DNA of 64,000 nucleotides from Bradyrhizobium sp. AZCC 1721. Its GTDB lineage: Bacteria; Pseudomonadota; Alphaproteobacteria; Rhizobiales; Xanthobacteraceae. This document shows positions 32,693 to 41,420 of the stretch, piece by piece. The position numbers were made by a program, and so were the translations under genes. How positions within the stretch are numbered: the stretch's first letter is position 1; each line of letters starts with the position of its first letter. The stretch is taken from positions 6,191,001 to 6,255,000 of the forward strand of contig NZ_JAZHSB010000001.1 of NCBI RefSeq assembly GCF_036924715.1. Reading direction: 5' to 3'. The notes under the pieces were generated by a model. That model was not told the origin of the DNA. It did not search any database and saw only the letters and a program-made list of their open reading frames with translations.

Positions 32693-33031
32693 TCAGGGTT
32701 CGTTGACGAATCTGAGCTTTCCGGCGGGTTTCAGCGTCTTGGCGTCGAAAGTGCGGATTTCGGTCACCCCGCTTATATCCAGCGTCAGCACCAGCCGCTC
32801 GCCGGCGACCGCGGTCGAGACGATGCGGGCGCCCTTGGGCAGGGTTTCCGTGATGTCCGTCGTGCCAGGCGTGGGGCTTCCCTCGCCGCGGTAAAGACGG
32901 TACCCGACGGCGATCAGGACCACGGCCACCGCAAGCGCCGAGGTCAGGCCCGCGATCAGCATCATCCGCCGCACCCGCGCGATTAGCGCGGCCTGTTCGG
33001 GGGTCGGTTCGGGCGCAACGGTATCGGTCAT
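32693..33031 (-). CDS. Single-pass membrane protein of unknown function (DUF6476-like)
   Basis: 112 residues: a Pro/Glu-rich N-terminus (MTDTVAPEPTPEQAALIARV), one membrane segment about residues 24-44, and a small periplasmic domain with GARIVSTAVAGERLVLTLD and VTEIRTFDAKTLKPAGKL. This layout is a conserved neighbour of rluD in Bradyrhizobiaceae as I recall it. It is divergent from rluD. Confidence 0.7.
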   Translation of the reverse strand: MTDTVAPEPTPEQAALIARVRRMMLIAGLTSALAVAVVLIAVGYRLYRGEGSPTPGTTDITETLPKGARIVSTAVAGERLVLTLDISGVTEIRTFDAKTLKPAGKLRFVNEP

Positions 33032-33044
33032 GCAAGGCTCTTTA

Positions 33045-33096
33045 AAGTATGATCCGGAAAAGTGGAAACCGGTTTTCCGAAAGGATCATGCGTCAA
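33045..33096. repeat. REP-like palindromic element (TGATCCGGAAAA type)
   Basis: TGATCC (33050-33055) pairs with GGATCA (33083-33088) and the inner CGGAAAA pairs with TTTTCCG. This is a common intergenic element of Bradyrhizobium genomes. It abuts the rluD start; a diverged relative lies at about 48440-48480. Confidence 0.7.
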
Positions 33097-33101
33097 ACAT
33101 G

Positions 33102-34115
33102 ATGGAACAGAGATCATCGAACGGCGGTCAAAGGCTGGAGGTTACCGTCGGCGGCGACGAGGGATCGCCCCGCCTCGACCGCGTGCTCGCGGTGCTCCGC
33201 CCGGAACTGTCGCGCTCGCGGCTGAAAGCGCTGATCCTGGCCGGTTCCGTCACCGCCAAGGGCACCCCCATCCGCGACCCCGCTTATCATGTCGCGCGAG
33301 GGGATACGATCACAATCGACGTCCCCGAAGCCGCTCCGCCCGAGCCTTTGGGCGAAGATATCGCGCTCGATATCGTCTATGAGGACGACGACATCATCGT
33401 CATCGACAAACCGAAGGGGCTGGTCGTGCACCCGGCCGCCGGCCACGAGAGCGGCACGCTGGTAAATGCATTGATCGCGCACTGCGGCGCCAGCCTTTCC
33501 GGCATCGGCGGCGTACGGCGGCCGGGCATCGTGCACCGGCTCGACAAGGACACGACGGGCCTGATGGTGGTCGCCAAGAACGACCACGCCCATCAATCGC
33601 TGACCGTGCAATTCGCCGATCACGGCCGCACCGGTCCGATGCAGCGCGGCTACATGGCCTTCATCTGGGGCGTACCCAACCGACAGCGCGGCACGGTCGC
33701 AGCCCCGATCGACCGGCATCCGTACGCCCGCGAGAAGATGGCGGTGCGCCCGGGCGGACGCGAGGCCGTCACCCATTGGGAATTGCAGGCGGCCTATCAG
33801 GGGCGCGACGGCAAGCCGGTCGCTTCCCTCCTCGCTTGCCAGCTCGAGACCGGACGAACCCATCAGATCCGGGTGCACCTCGCCCATATCGGCCACCCCC
33901 TGATGGGCGATGCCGTCTATGGCCCGCACTTCAAGACCAAGGCCCGCCACCTCGGCCCCGAGGGCCAGGCGGCGCTAGCCGCCCTCGGCCGGCAGGCCTT
34001 GCACGCTTATCTGCTTGCCCTGGAACATCCCCGAACGGGAGAACTTTTGCATTGGGAGGCGCCCCTGCCGGAGGATCTCATCCTTCTGCAAAACGCCCTG
34101 GAAGCGGCCCTATGA
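33102..34115 (+). CDS. rluD: Ribosomal large-subunit pseudouridine synthase RluD
   Basis: 337 residues. The N-terminal S4 RNA-binding domain (RLDRVLAVLRPELSRSRLKA) is followed by the RluA-family catalytic domain with GIVHRLDKDTTGLMVVAK, whose Asp is the nucleophile, and QLETGRTHQIRVHLAHIGHP. It modifies uridines of 23S rRNA helix 69. A start at 33030 would translate the REP element, so the ATG at 33102 (or 33099) was preferred. Confidence 0.9.
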   Translation: MEQRSSNGGQRLEVTVGGDEGSPRLDRVLAVLRPELSRSRLKALILAGSVTAKGTPIRDPAYHVARGDTITIDVPEAAPPEPLGEDIALDIVYEDDDIIVIDKPKGLVVHPAAGHESGTLVNALIAHCGASLSGIGGVRRPGIVHRLDKDTTGLMVVAKNDHAHQSLTVQFADHGRTGPMQRGYMAFIWGVPNRQRGTVAAPIDRHPYAREKMAVRPGGREAVTHWELQAAYQGRDGKPVASLLACQLETGRTHQIRVHLAHIGHPLMGDAVYGPHFKTKARHLGPEGQAALAALGRQALHAYLLALEHPRTGELLHWEAPLPEDLILLQNALEAAL

Positions 34116-34224
34116 CGCAGGCCTTTCAGGAAAATTAAGCTATACCAACAGGTTATGGCTGCCACACGGGGACGTGACGTCAGCATTCCTTCCCTATTTG
34201 TTCGTTTTTTGCTATGTTGCATAT

Positions 34225-34242
34225 GCGTTGAATATCCAACGC
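34225..34242. promoter_or_regulatory. Palindrome upstream of rpoH
   Basis: GCGTTG-AATATC-CAACGC is a perfect inverted repeat about 90 bp before the rpoH start, just after an AT-rich stretch (34195-34224) that could hold the promoter. It could be an operator or an RNA hairpin affecting heat-shock control. Confidence 0.4.
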
Positions 34243-34330
34243 GGAACATCGCAGCGTGATTGGCTTTAACACAGCGATCACCTGCCGGGCCCGCCGCTAT
34301 CGGGGGCCTGAACCACTGGAGGGCGCTCAA

Positions 34331-35227
34331 ATGGCCCGTACAGCTACGTTACCGGTTCTCAATGGAGAATCCGGTCTCTCTAGATACCTCGCCGAGATCC
34401 GCAAATTTCCGATGCTGGAACCCCAGCAGGAATACATGCTCGCCAAACGCTGGCGCGAGCATGACGATCGCGACGCGGCACATCACCTTGTCACCAGCCA
34501 TCTCCGGCTCGTGGCCAAGATCGCCATGGGCTATCGCGGCTACGGCTTGCCGATCTCTGAAGTCGTTTCAGAGGGCAATGTCGGCCTGATGCAGGCGGTC
34601 AAGCGGTTCGAGCCCGAGAAGGGTTTTCGTCTCGCCACCTACGCCATGTGGTGGATCAAGGCCTCGATTCAAGAGTACATTCTGCGTTCATGGTCGCTCG
34701 TGAAAATGGGAACCACCGCGAACCAGAAGAAGCTCTTCTTCAACCTGCGCAAGGCGAAGAGCAAGATCTCCGCGCTGGACGAAGGTGATCTCCGCCCCGA
34801 TCAGGTAAAGCTGATTGCCAAGCGTCTCGGCGTGACGGATCAGGACGTGATCGACATGAACCGCCGTCTCGGCGGCGACGCGTCGCTCAACGCGCCGATC
34901 CGCGACGACGGCGAAGCCGGCGAATGGCAGGACTGGCTGGTCGACAACTCGCCCAACCAGGAAGCCGTGATGGCCGAGCACGAGGAGTTCGATCATCGCC
35001 GTCAGGCGTTGAACGGCGCCATCGGCGTGCTCAACCCGCGCGAACGCCGCATCTTCGAGGCGCGGCGCCTGGCGGAAGAGCCGATGACGCTGGAAGACCT
35101 CGCCGCCGAATTCGGCGTCTCGCGCGAACGCGTGCGGCAGATCGAGGTCCGCGCTTTCGAAAAGGTGCAGTCGGCCGTCAAGGGCACGATTGCCCGGCAG
35201 GAAGCCGAACTCGAAGCCGCGCACTAA
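34331..35227 (+). CDS. rpoH: RNA polymerase heat-shock sigma factor RpoH (sigma-32)
   Basis: 298 residues. Region 2 shows LRLVAKIAMGYRGYGLPISE, EGNVGLMQAVKRFEPEKGFR and LATYAMWWIKASIQEYILRS. The RpoH box QKKLFFNLRKAK is diagnostic, and region 4 ends with FGVSRERVRQIEVRAFEKVQ. The ATG at 34331 has a GGAGG site; a longer frame is not conserved in composition. It directs transcription of chaperone and protease genes. Confidence 0.96.
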   Translation: MARTATLPVLNGESGLSRYLAEIRKFPMLEPQQEYMLAKRWREHDDRDAAHHLVTSHLRLVAKIAMGYRGYGLPISEVVSEGNVGLMQAVKRFEPEKGFRLATYAMWWIKASIQEYILRSWSLVKMGTTANQKKLFFNLRKAKSKISALDEGDLRPDQVKLIAKRLGVTDQDVIDMNRRLGGDASLNAPIRDDGEAGEWQDWLVDNSPNQEAVMAEHEEFDHRRQALNGAIGVLNPRERRIFEARRLAEEPMTLEDLAAEFGVSRERVRQIEVRAFEKVQSAVKGTIARQEAELEAAH

Positions 35228-35252
35228 TTCGCGGCAGAGGTATCAAGTAACG

Positions 35253-35280
35253 AAAGCCGGCGGCAACGCCGGCTTTTTGT
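35253..35280 (+). terminator. Rho-independent terminator of rpoH
   Basis: A 10-bp stem AAAGCCGGCG/CGCCGGCTTT with a GCAA loop runs into TTTTTG, 25 bases after the rpoH stop. Confidence 0.9.
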
Positions 35281-35307
35281 TTTTGGGGGGTGCTGCTTCA
35301 CCACGCT

Positions 35308-35448
35308 GTCGTCCCTGCCTCCGTGCGCAATCGCGCACTTGGCGCAGGGACCCATACGCCGCGGCCCGCGGAAATGGCACATGCGGAGACGGCTTTGCTT
35401 CAACGACGAAGTGCAGTGGTTATGGGCCCCTGCGTTCGCAGGGGCGAC
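35308..35448. repeat. REP doublet, copy A
   Basis: Starts GTCGTCCCTGC and ends GCAGGGGCGAC, with two GC hairpins in inverted orientation around about 60 bp. The left hairpin is enlarged (CCGTGCGCAATCGCGCAC), as in copy F. Lies between the convergent rpoH and amidase genes. Confidence 0.8.
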
Positions 35449-35466
35449 AAGCTTGATGCAGCCCGC

Positions 35467-36090
35467 CTACTCCCCCCACTCCCGCGCCATTGTCGCCAGG
35501 GCACAGCCTTCGCAATAGCGCGCGTCCTTGAAGTCGATCCAGTTGTGCGCATAGACGCGATCGAGCGGAATGCCGTAACGCGCGCGCAGCACCTTTAGCA
35601 GAATACGCCACGCCGCTACTTGCGCATCCGTCGGGCCCCGCGTCACATCAGGAAAATTGCCGGCGAATTCGACGCCGACCGAATTGCTGCCGATCACCTG
35701 GCGATAGGTCGGGCCGTTGTCGATGTACTTGTTGTCGTTGCGGTTGGCGCCGTCGCCATGCGTCGGAACGAGATGTTCGCCGACCGCCCAGTACACCGTG
35801 CCGTCGGTTTCGACCCATACCATGACGCCGCGCCGCGTCGGGTTCTTCGATTGCGCCAGCGCGCCACCGCGCGCGGAGCCAGCCGGCCCCTCGGTCTGAT
35901 GCACGATGATGTTGCGCCAGGGATGGGCCTTTGCGAGATCGCCCCATGGCGCCAGCCAGACCATCTTCAAGCCGGGAATATCCGGCGTGCCCGACGAACG
36001 CGCGATCGCGGCGAGGTCGGGCGATTGCGCGCAGGCGCAAGCAGGAAGCGACAGAGCGAACAATACCGCCGCGACGACGCGAAAATTCAT
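35467..36090 (-). CDS. Secreted N-acetylmuramoyl-L-alanine amidase-like protein
   Basis: 207 residues. The signal peptide MNFRVVAAVLFALSLPACAC could be a lipoprotein type (LPAC). The Amidase_2 fold is suggested by WRNIIVHQTEGP with its zinc-binding His, SVGVEFAGNF, and YAHNWIDFKDARYCEG with a second His near the end. It would cut the amide between muramic acid and stem peptide in the periplasm. Probably a single-gene unit, convergent with rpoH. Confidence 0.75.
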   Translation of the reverse strand: MNFRVVAAVLFALSLPACACAQSPDLAAIARSSGTPDIPGLKMVWLAPWGDLAKAHPWRNIIVHQTEGPAGSARGGALAQSKNPTRRGVMVWVETDGTVYWAVGEHLVPTHGDGANRNDNKYIDNGPTYRQVIGSNSVGVEFAGNFPDVTRGPTDAQVAAWRILLKVLRARYGIPLDRVYAHNWIDFKDARYCEGCALATMAREWGE

Positions 36091-36125
36091 GACCGAGGTC
36101 CAGTGACGAACCTTAGTAGCACGCC

Positions 36126-37349
36126 TCAGGCCCGCTTGCGGAGGGCCACGTCCGCGGCCGTTTCGGCTTCAGGCACCAGCGGCGCCGCCGGATCGTAGAC
36201 AGCAAAGCCGTTTCGGCCGGCCTTCTTGACGTCGTACAGCGCGTGGTCGGCGGCAGCGATCAGGCGATCGGGGAAGCCGCCCATCTCGCGGGTCCATTGG
36301 GCGACGCCGATCGAGACGGCGATCGGAATGTCGTTGCCGGTGCATTGTTCGGCGTCCGCGCGGCAGACCTCCAGTACGCGGCGCGCGATCATCGCGCCCT
36401 CGCGCAGCGTCGAGGACGGCAACACGATGCAGAACTCGTCGCCGCCGGTGCGTGCCAGCATGTCGCCGGGCCGCAGCCGGGTTTGCGCCATCAGGGTGAA
36501 ATGCTGCAGGCAGGCGTCGCCCGCGGCGTGACCGTAGGTATCGTTGATGCCCTTGAAGCCGTCGAGATCGATCACCAACAGCGCGAAGGGCTGACCGCTG
36601 CGTTCGGAGCGCGCGCACTCTTCCGTGAGCCGCTGCACCAGATAACGGCGATTGCCGACGCCGGTAAGGTCATCGAGCAGCGCCAGATCCGCGACCTCGT
36701 TGCGCAACCGGTCCATCGCCATCAGCAGGAAGCCGAAATTCAGCGACATCGACAGGAACACCAGCACCAGGATGACGACCGACTGCGCCGGGGTGAAATG
36801 CATGTAGGAGAAGCCGGGCCCCATGCCGGTGACCGCGCCGGTCAACCGAGCCGCGAGAATGATCATGATGATGATGGTGACGACGCCGGCCAGCCGGGCG
36901 CCCGGATTGGCGCGCCCTTCGTGCGGAGTCAGCAACAGCTTCAGGCCCATCGCCATCGGCAGTACTTGGGCGATCGTAAAGACGGTCATCCGCGCTGGCA
37001 CGCTGTCGTAGACAAAAATGAAAAAGGACAGACCGACAAAGGCAAAGCCGGTGGTCAACGCGGTGCGAAGCCACGAAACGGGCCGGGTGAAGAATTTCTG
37101 AATTCCCATCGTGGCAAGGCAGATCGCCAGTACCAGCGTGGTGCCGGCGAACAGCAACGGCACGAGAGAATCCGGGAAGACTACGCGCAGCATCGCCATC
37201 GCAGCGCCCGCCGCCGCCGTGAACGCCGAGCCGGTCCAGAACCGCGCGGCCTCGAACGACGGATAGCATCGCATGACGTAGGCCCAGATCAGGCCCAGCG
37301 CGAGAAAATTGATGACGAACACCGTCCACAGCGTAGGAACGCTCAGCAT
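36126..37349 (-). CDS. Membrane diguanylate cyclase (GGDEF)
   Basis: 407 residues. About seven membrane segments fill residues 1-205, a sensory region without a recognised name. The C-terminal cyclase has DDLTGVGNRRYLVQRL, DLDGFKGINDTYGHAAGDAC and the active site RTGGDEF (about 300-306). RPGD lies five residues before GGDEF, an intact inhibitory I-site (RxxD), so feedback by c-di-GMP is expected. No EAL domain. Confidence 0.93.
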   Translation of the reverse strand: MLSVPTLWTVFVINFLALGLIWAYVMRCYPSFEAARFWTGSAFTAAAGAAMAMLRVVFPDSLVPLLFAGTTLVLAICLATMGIQKFFTRPVSWLRTALTTGFAFVGLSFFIFVYDSVPARMTVFTIAQVLPMAMGLKLLLTPHEGRANPGARLAGVVTIIIMIILAARLTGAVTGMGPGFSYMHFTPAQSVVILVLVFLSMSLNFGFLLMAMDRLRNEVADLALLDDLTGVGNRRYLVQRLTEECARSERSGQPFALLVIDLDGFKGINDTYGHAAGDACLQHFTLMAQTRLRPGDMLARTGGDEFCIVLPSSTLREGAMIARRVLEVCRADAEQCTGNDIPIAVSIGVAQWTREMGGFPDRLIAAADHALYDVKKAGRNGFAVYDPAAPLVPEAETAADVALRKRA

Positions 37350-37778
37350 CGCGAACTCAGGACGCGCGCGCGTCCCGTCTCCCCTGTTATCTCACGACCG
37401 CCTGGGACTTTCGCGCGCCAGCCTTCTCCCACGACAATCCCCGTCGTCTTACGGACAAAATGCATCTGCGCGGCTTAACGGACCCTGAGGGCCGCCGGCC
37501 AATCCAAACCGTGGTTTTGAATTGATGAAGATCGCGCGCGTTCGGACATCGTTAAGCATGATGCGCGCGCATGCGAGCGGCAGCGGCGATGCTCGTTTCG
37601 GCAAAAATCGCATCAAAATGCATAACAACTGTGGATAACGTGATGACACCGCCATGACGGCACGCGGCAGCAGCCTGCGAATCTGCTGGGATCGTGTGCG
37701 AGGATGTTGCGAGGCTGGCCCTCCGCCAAGCATGCCTCGGTGTCGCGTTTCAATCCATGAAAACCTTGAGAGGATACT
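37350..37778. other. Intergenic region before the Lys-rich peptide
   Basis: No gene in 429 bp. A lone DnaA-box match TGTGGATAA lies at 37630-37638, and an alternating purine-pyrimidine patch of CGCGCG at 37571-37580. Neither is enough to call an origin. Confidence 0.4.
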
Positions 37779-37847
37779 ATGGCTAAGAAAGCGAAGAAGG
37801 CGAAAAAGGCGAAGGCCAAGAAGGCCAAGAAGTCGAAGAAGAAGTGA
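37779..37847 (+). CDS. 22-residue Lys/Ala-rich peptide (histone H1-like)
   Basis: MAKKAKKAKKAK and ten more residues, ending in KKSKKK: 14 Lys, 6 Ala and 1 Ser after the Met. It has a GAGAGG ribosome site five bases before the ATG and a strong hairpin right after the stop, so it is a complete transcription-translation unit. The composition resembles the C-terminal tails of bacterial histone H1-like proteins, suggesting DNA or RNA binding. Too short for most gene finders. Confidence 0.55.
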   Translation: MAKKAKKAKKAKAKKAKKSKKK

Positions 37848-37853
37848 ATTTCG

Positions 37854-37884
37854 GCCCGGGTGGAGTGCTCAGCTCCGCCCGGGC
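37854..37884 (+). terminator. Hairpin after the Lys-rich peptide gene
   Basis: A 12-bp stem GCCCGGGTGGAG/CTCCGCCCGGGC (one G-U pair) with a 7-base loop, six bases after the stop. It lacks a clean T run but is likely to stop or protect the message. Confidence 0.65.
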
Positions 37885-37955
37885 TCCCAACTCCGGGTTA
37901 GTTTTGGAGAATGGCGGGCCGCGGGTCCGCCTTTTTGATTCCGAATCTATTCGCC

Positions 37956-38072
37956 GTCGTCCCTGCGGACGCAGGGACCCATAACCACAATCCTTCGTAA
38001 TAGATGAAGATGTCCGCCGCGGTGCCCGAAGAGAAGCCGCGGCGTATGGGTCCCTGCGTTCGCAGGGACGAC
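37956..38072. repeat. REP doublet, copy B
   Basis: Begins GTCGTCCCTGCGGACGCAGG and ends GCAGGGACGAC; lies between the Lys-rich peptide gene and the convergent LysE-family gene. Confidence 0.8.
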
Positions 38073-38114
38073 GGAAGGGCAATGTTCGGATTGTCGCCGC
38101 GCGCGGCGCAGGCG

Positions 38115-38732
38115 TCACCGCTCCGCAAGCGCCAGCTTCGCCCCGAGCGCGGCAAATCCCGCCGCAAAGCTGCGGCGCAGCCATGCCATCACCTTCGGCC
38201 GGGTGATGACGCGGTCGCGCATCGCGGCCGCAAAGAGGCCGTAGAGCGCGAACACCGCAAACGTCATCGCCATGAACGCTGCGCTCAATTCCAGCATCCG
38301 CGCCAGCGGATGCGGCTCGTCGAGCGCAACGAATTGCGGCAGGAAGGCCAGGAAGAAGATCGAGAGCTTTGGATTGAGGATGTTGACCAGGACGGCGGTC
38401 ACGATGACGCGCCGGCTGGAGCGCGCCTTCGCGGCCGGGCGCGCGTCGATCGCAAGCGCGCCCGTCTCGCGCAACGCCTGCCAGGCCATGTAAAGCAGAT
38501 ACGCCACGCCGCACCATTTCAGCGCGGCAAAGGCCAGAGCACTGGTGTGCAGCACGGCGGCGAGCCCGAGCATGGCGGCCAGCATATGCGGCACGATGCC
38601 GAGGGTGCAGCCGAAGGCGGCCGCGATGCCGGGCCGTGCGCCCAGCGTCAGCGCCACTGCCAGCGTGTACAGCACGCCGGTGCCGGGGGAAGCGACCACG
38701 ATCAGCGAGGTCAACAGGAACGACAGGGTCAT
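38115..38732 (-). CDS. LysE/RhtB-family amino-acid exporter
   Basis: 205 residues with five or six membrane segments. The N-terminal family motif is SLIVVASPGTGVLYTLAVAL with GARPGIAAAFGCTLG, followed by ILNPKLSIFFLAFLPQF. It probably exports an amino acid or derivative; the substrate cannot be read. Confidence 0.9.
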   Translation of the reverse strand: MTLSFLLTSLIVVASPGTGVLYTLAVALTLGARPGIAAAFGCTLGIVPHMLAAMLGLAAVLHTSALAFAALKWCGVAYLLYMAWQALRETGALAIDARPAAKARSSRRVIVTAVLVNILNPKLSIFFLAFLPQFVALDEPHPLARMLELSAAFMAMTFAVFALYGLFAAAMRDRVITRPKVMAWLRRSFAAGFAALGAKLALAER

Positions 38733-38782
38733 GCCCTGCTATTAACACGACGACATTTGGCGCGAAAGCAGGGCGGCGGCGC

Positions 38783-39184
38783 TCACGGGCGCGGTCCGCC
38801 GCCGTGCTCTCGTTGATAGACCATGCGCTCCGCCTCGCGGATCACGTCGAGCGGCGCCCAGGGCTTGGCCCAGAACTGCACGCCGTCGGGCAATTCCTGA
38901 TGCAGCGGCTTGCCCGAGGTGACGATCACGCCCATCTCGGGATTGTACTTCCTTGCGATGTGCGCGAGTTCGACACCATCCATGTTGCCGGCAAGCTGCA
39001 CGTCGGTCATCATCAAGACCAGACTGCCGGCAGCGCGCTCCAGCACCAGTTCAGCGGCCTCGGCGCTCTCGCATTCGATGACATCGACCTCACTCTCCTC
39101 CAGCAGCAGGCAGATCATGTTCCGCTGCATCGGGTCGTCCTCGACAATGAGGGCCGTTGCGCGATGGGGTTTGGATTGTCCCAT
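38783..39184 (-). CDS. Single-domain response regulator
   Basis: 133 residues, a receiver domain only. Acidic pair in ALIVEDDPMQRNM, phospho-acceptor Asp in LMMTDVQLAG, Thr/Ser in VIVTSGKPL and Lys in FWAKPWAPLD. No output domain, so it acts by protein contact or as a phosphate relay. No kinase gene is next to it. Confidence 0.9.
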   Translation of the reverse strand: MGQSKPHRATALIVEDDPMQRNMICLLLEESEVDVIECESAEAAELVLERAAGSLVLMMTDVQLAGNMDGVELAHIARKYNPEMGVIVTSGKPLHQELPDGVQFWAKPWAPLDVIREAERMVYQREHGGGPRP

Positions 39185-39337
39185 GTGAGCCTCCTCTCAG
39201 GATCGCGTCGGCTGGCGATGCCGCCCCTCTGTCGGGTATTCGACACTAAGCGCGGAAACCGCTTTATGGTTCAGTTCCAATTTGCGAAAGTTTGCAGGAA
39301 CCCACCGATCCTCGACCTGCAAGGAGTTCGATCCGAC

Positions 39338-40183
39338 ATGACTGCGATATCTGGAAGCGCGGCCGCCGTGACCGGCGCCGCCAGCGGCATCGGCCGCGCG
39401 CTGGCGCTGGAACTGGCCGCGCGCGGCTGCGATCTCGCGCTCGCCGACCGCGACGAGGCCGGGCTGCAGCAGGTGGCCGCCGAGATCGGAAAGGCGCACA
39501 AGCGCAAGGTAACGATCCACTGCGTCGACGTCGGCGAGCCCGCCCAGATCCAGGAGTTTGCCGACGCGGCAATCGCCGCGCATCCGGAGCTGAACATCGT
39601 CATCAACAATGCCGGCGTCGCGCTGCTCGGTGCCTTCAACGAGGTCGACCAGGCGCAGATGGAATGGCTGATCAACATCAACTTCTGGGGCGTGGTGCAC
39701 GGAACGCGCGCTTTCCTGCCGCATCTATCGAAGCAGCCCGAGGCGCATATCGTCAACCTCTCCTCGATCTTCGGCATCGTCGCCCCGCCCGGCCAGACCG
39801 CCTATTGCGCCGCCAAGTTCGCGGTGCGCGGATTTTCGGAAAGCCTGCGGCATGAGCTCGCGATGGCGAACAGCCCGGTGAAGCTCTCGGTGGTGCATCC
39901 CGGCGGGGTCCTGACCAACATCGTGCGCAACTCCCGCACCGGCAACGGCATCGCCGACAATGCGCGCCGCGCCGAATCGATCGAACGTTTCGACGCGATC
40001 GCCAGGACCACACCGCCGGCCGCGGCGCAACGCATCATTCTCGGCATCGAGAAAAACCAGCCGCGCATTCTGATCGGCAACGACGCGAAGTTCATGGACC
40101 TTTTGCAGCGGTTTCGCCCGGCGACCTATTGGGCGGTGTTGGCGAAGCGGATCGGGAGGGTGGCGGAGGAGAAGGGGAAGTGA
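39338..40183 (+). CDS. SDR-family oxidoreductase
   Basis: 281 residues. Cofactor motif AVTGAASGIGRALAL, then INNAGVALLG, VNLSSIFG and the catalytic YCAAK, followed by VHPGGVLTNI. The extra C-terminal 40 residues (RFRPATYWAVLAKRIGRVAE) are typical of acetoin reductase-like SDRs tied to lipid or hydroxysteroid-type substrates. The ATG at 39338 has an AAGGAG site twelve bases upstream. Confidence 0.87.
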   Translation: MTAISGSAAAVTGAASGIGRALALELAARGCDLALADRDEAGLQQVAAEIGKAHKRKVTIHCVDVGEPAQIQEFADAAIAAHPELNIVINNAGVALLGAFNEVDQAQMEWLININFWGVVHGTRAFLPHLSKQPEAHIVNLSSIFGIVAPPGQTAYCAAKFAVRGFSESLRHELAMANSPVKLSVVHPGGVLTNIVRNSRTGNGIADNARRAESIERFDAIARTTPPAAAQRIILGIEKNQPRILIGNDAKFMDLLQRFRPATYWAVLAKRIGRVAEEKGK

Positions 40184-40211
40184 GCTTGAGGTGGCGCGCG
40201 ATCTATCAAAT

Positions 40212-40334
40212 GTCGTCCCTGCGAACGCAGGGACCCATACGCCGCGGCAGTTCTTGCTAGAAAAGACAAGTTAACTACGACCTCGCAAAACAACTTCGGC
40301 CGGTGGCTATGGGTCCCTGCGTTCGCAGGGACGA
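40212..40334. repeat. REP doublet, copy C
   Basis: GTCGTCCCTGCGAACGCAGG at the left, TCCCTGCGTTCGCAGGGACG at the right; between convergent SDR and transglycosylase genes. Confidence 0.85.
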
Positions 40335-40417
40335 CGGAAGATTTTCATGTTTGAGATCGACGAGCTGTCATACATCCGCGTTCTCGCGACGCATCTCGCC
40401 CGAGGCTTGCATCTTCG

Positions 40418-41224
40418 TCACCGCCCCGTCAGACGGTCCGCAAAATACCCAATCGTCTTGCGGTAGATCGTCGCCCTGTTCCACTCCCGCATGGCTTCGA
40501 AATTCGCGGTGCCTTCGCCGTATGGCGCGCCGGGCTTGAAGCCCGACACGTGCAGCAGGTTCGCGGTGGAGGCGAGCACGTCGGGCACGCTGTGGCGCAG
40601 GTCGACATGGCCGTTGCCGTCGAAATCGACACCGTATTTGATGTAGGACGACGGCAGGAACTGCGTCTGGCCGATCTCGCCGGCGAAGGCGCCGATCAGG
40701 TCGCGCAGCGGGAGATCGCCGCGCTGCACGATCTTCAGCGCGGCCAGCAATTCGCCCTGAAACAGTTCGGTGCGGCGGCAATCATGGGCCATGGTCATCA
40801 GCGTGCGGACCACCGGCATCTTGCCGATGTCGCCCTTGCCGTAATCGCTCTCCAGCCCCCAGATCGCGACGATGATCTGCGGCGGCACACCGAACTTCTG
40901 CTCGATGCGGGCCAGCAGTGACGCGTGCCTCAGCAGCATCTGCCGCCCGATGTTGATGCGTCCGGGGCCGACGCGGGTCGAGACATATTGCTCGAACGTC
41001 TTGTTGAAGGTGCCGCGCTGGCGGCGGTCGAAAGCGAGCACCGCCGGATCCTGCGTGATGCCCGCGAACGCCTGACTGATCACCGCCTGCGACACTCCGG
41101 CCGCCTGCGCCTCCGCCGCCATCGCCGATACGAAGGTGTTGAAATCGCCGCCACAGCGGGCGGCGTAAGTGGGGGTGGAGAAGATGACGGCGCCGAGAAA
41201 AATGGCCCAACGAAATATGCGCAT
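40418..41224 (-). CDS. Lytic murein transglycosylase (MltB-like), paralogue 1
   Basis: 268 residues. Signal peptide MRIFRWAIFLGAVIFSTPTY (cleavage near YAA). The SLT catalytic Glu lies in AIWGLESDYGKG, with GEIGQTQFLPSSYIKYGVDF and a C-terminal AMREWNRATIYRKTIGYFAD. It cleaves the glycan strand to anhydromuramic ends in the periplasm. A second, diverged copy lies immediately upstream on the same strand. Confidence 0.92.
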   Translation of the reverse strand: MRIFRWAIFLGAVIFSTPTYAARCGGDFNTFVSAMAAEAQAAGVSQAVISQAFAGITQDPAVLAFDRRQRGTFNKTFEQYVSTRVGPGRINIGRQMLLRHASLLARIEQKFGVPPQIIVAIWGLESDYGKGDIGKMPVVRTLMTMAHDCRRTELFQGELLAALKIVQRGDLPLRDLIGAFAGEIGQTQFLPSSYIKYGVDFDGNGHVDLRHSVPDVLASTANLLHVSGFKPGAPYGEGTANFEAMREWNRATIYRKTIGYFADRLTGR

Positions 41225-41284
41225 GCGAATCCCTTGTTGCGTCTCGGGCTAATCATGCCACGGGAAAGCGGCACACGAAACCTC

Positions 41285-41406
41285 GTCGTCCCCGCGCACG
41301 CGGGGACCCATACGCCGCGGCCGATATTGTTAAAGCGGACTGGTTGACGGCTTGGCTTCAACAATCGCCGCCTGTGGTTATGGGTCCCTGCGTTCGCAGG
41401 GACGAC
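41285..41406. repeat. REP doublet, copy D
   Basis: GTCGTCCCCGCGCACGCGGG at the left and CCTGCGTTCGCAGGGACGAC at the right, between the two tandem transglycosylase genes. Confidence 0.8.
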
Positions 41407-41420
41407 GCCGCAACTGGCCG

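Noticed and set aside
33030..33101. Upstream start of rluD at 33030
   Set aside because: It would translate the REP palindrome and overlap the divergent gene; residues before 33102 do not look like protein.
36243..37478. Long open frame opposite the diguanylate cyclase (411 codons)
   Set aside because: An Arg/His/Gln-rich translation typical of an antisense shadow; the real gene has clear GGDEF motifs.
37630..37638. A DnaA-box match (TGTGGATAA) suggesting a replication origin
   Set aside because: A single box, with no cluster, no AT-rich unwinding region and no origin genes nearby.
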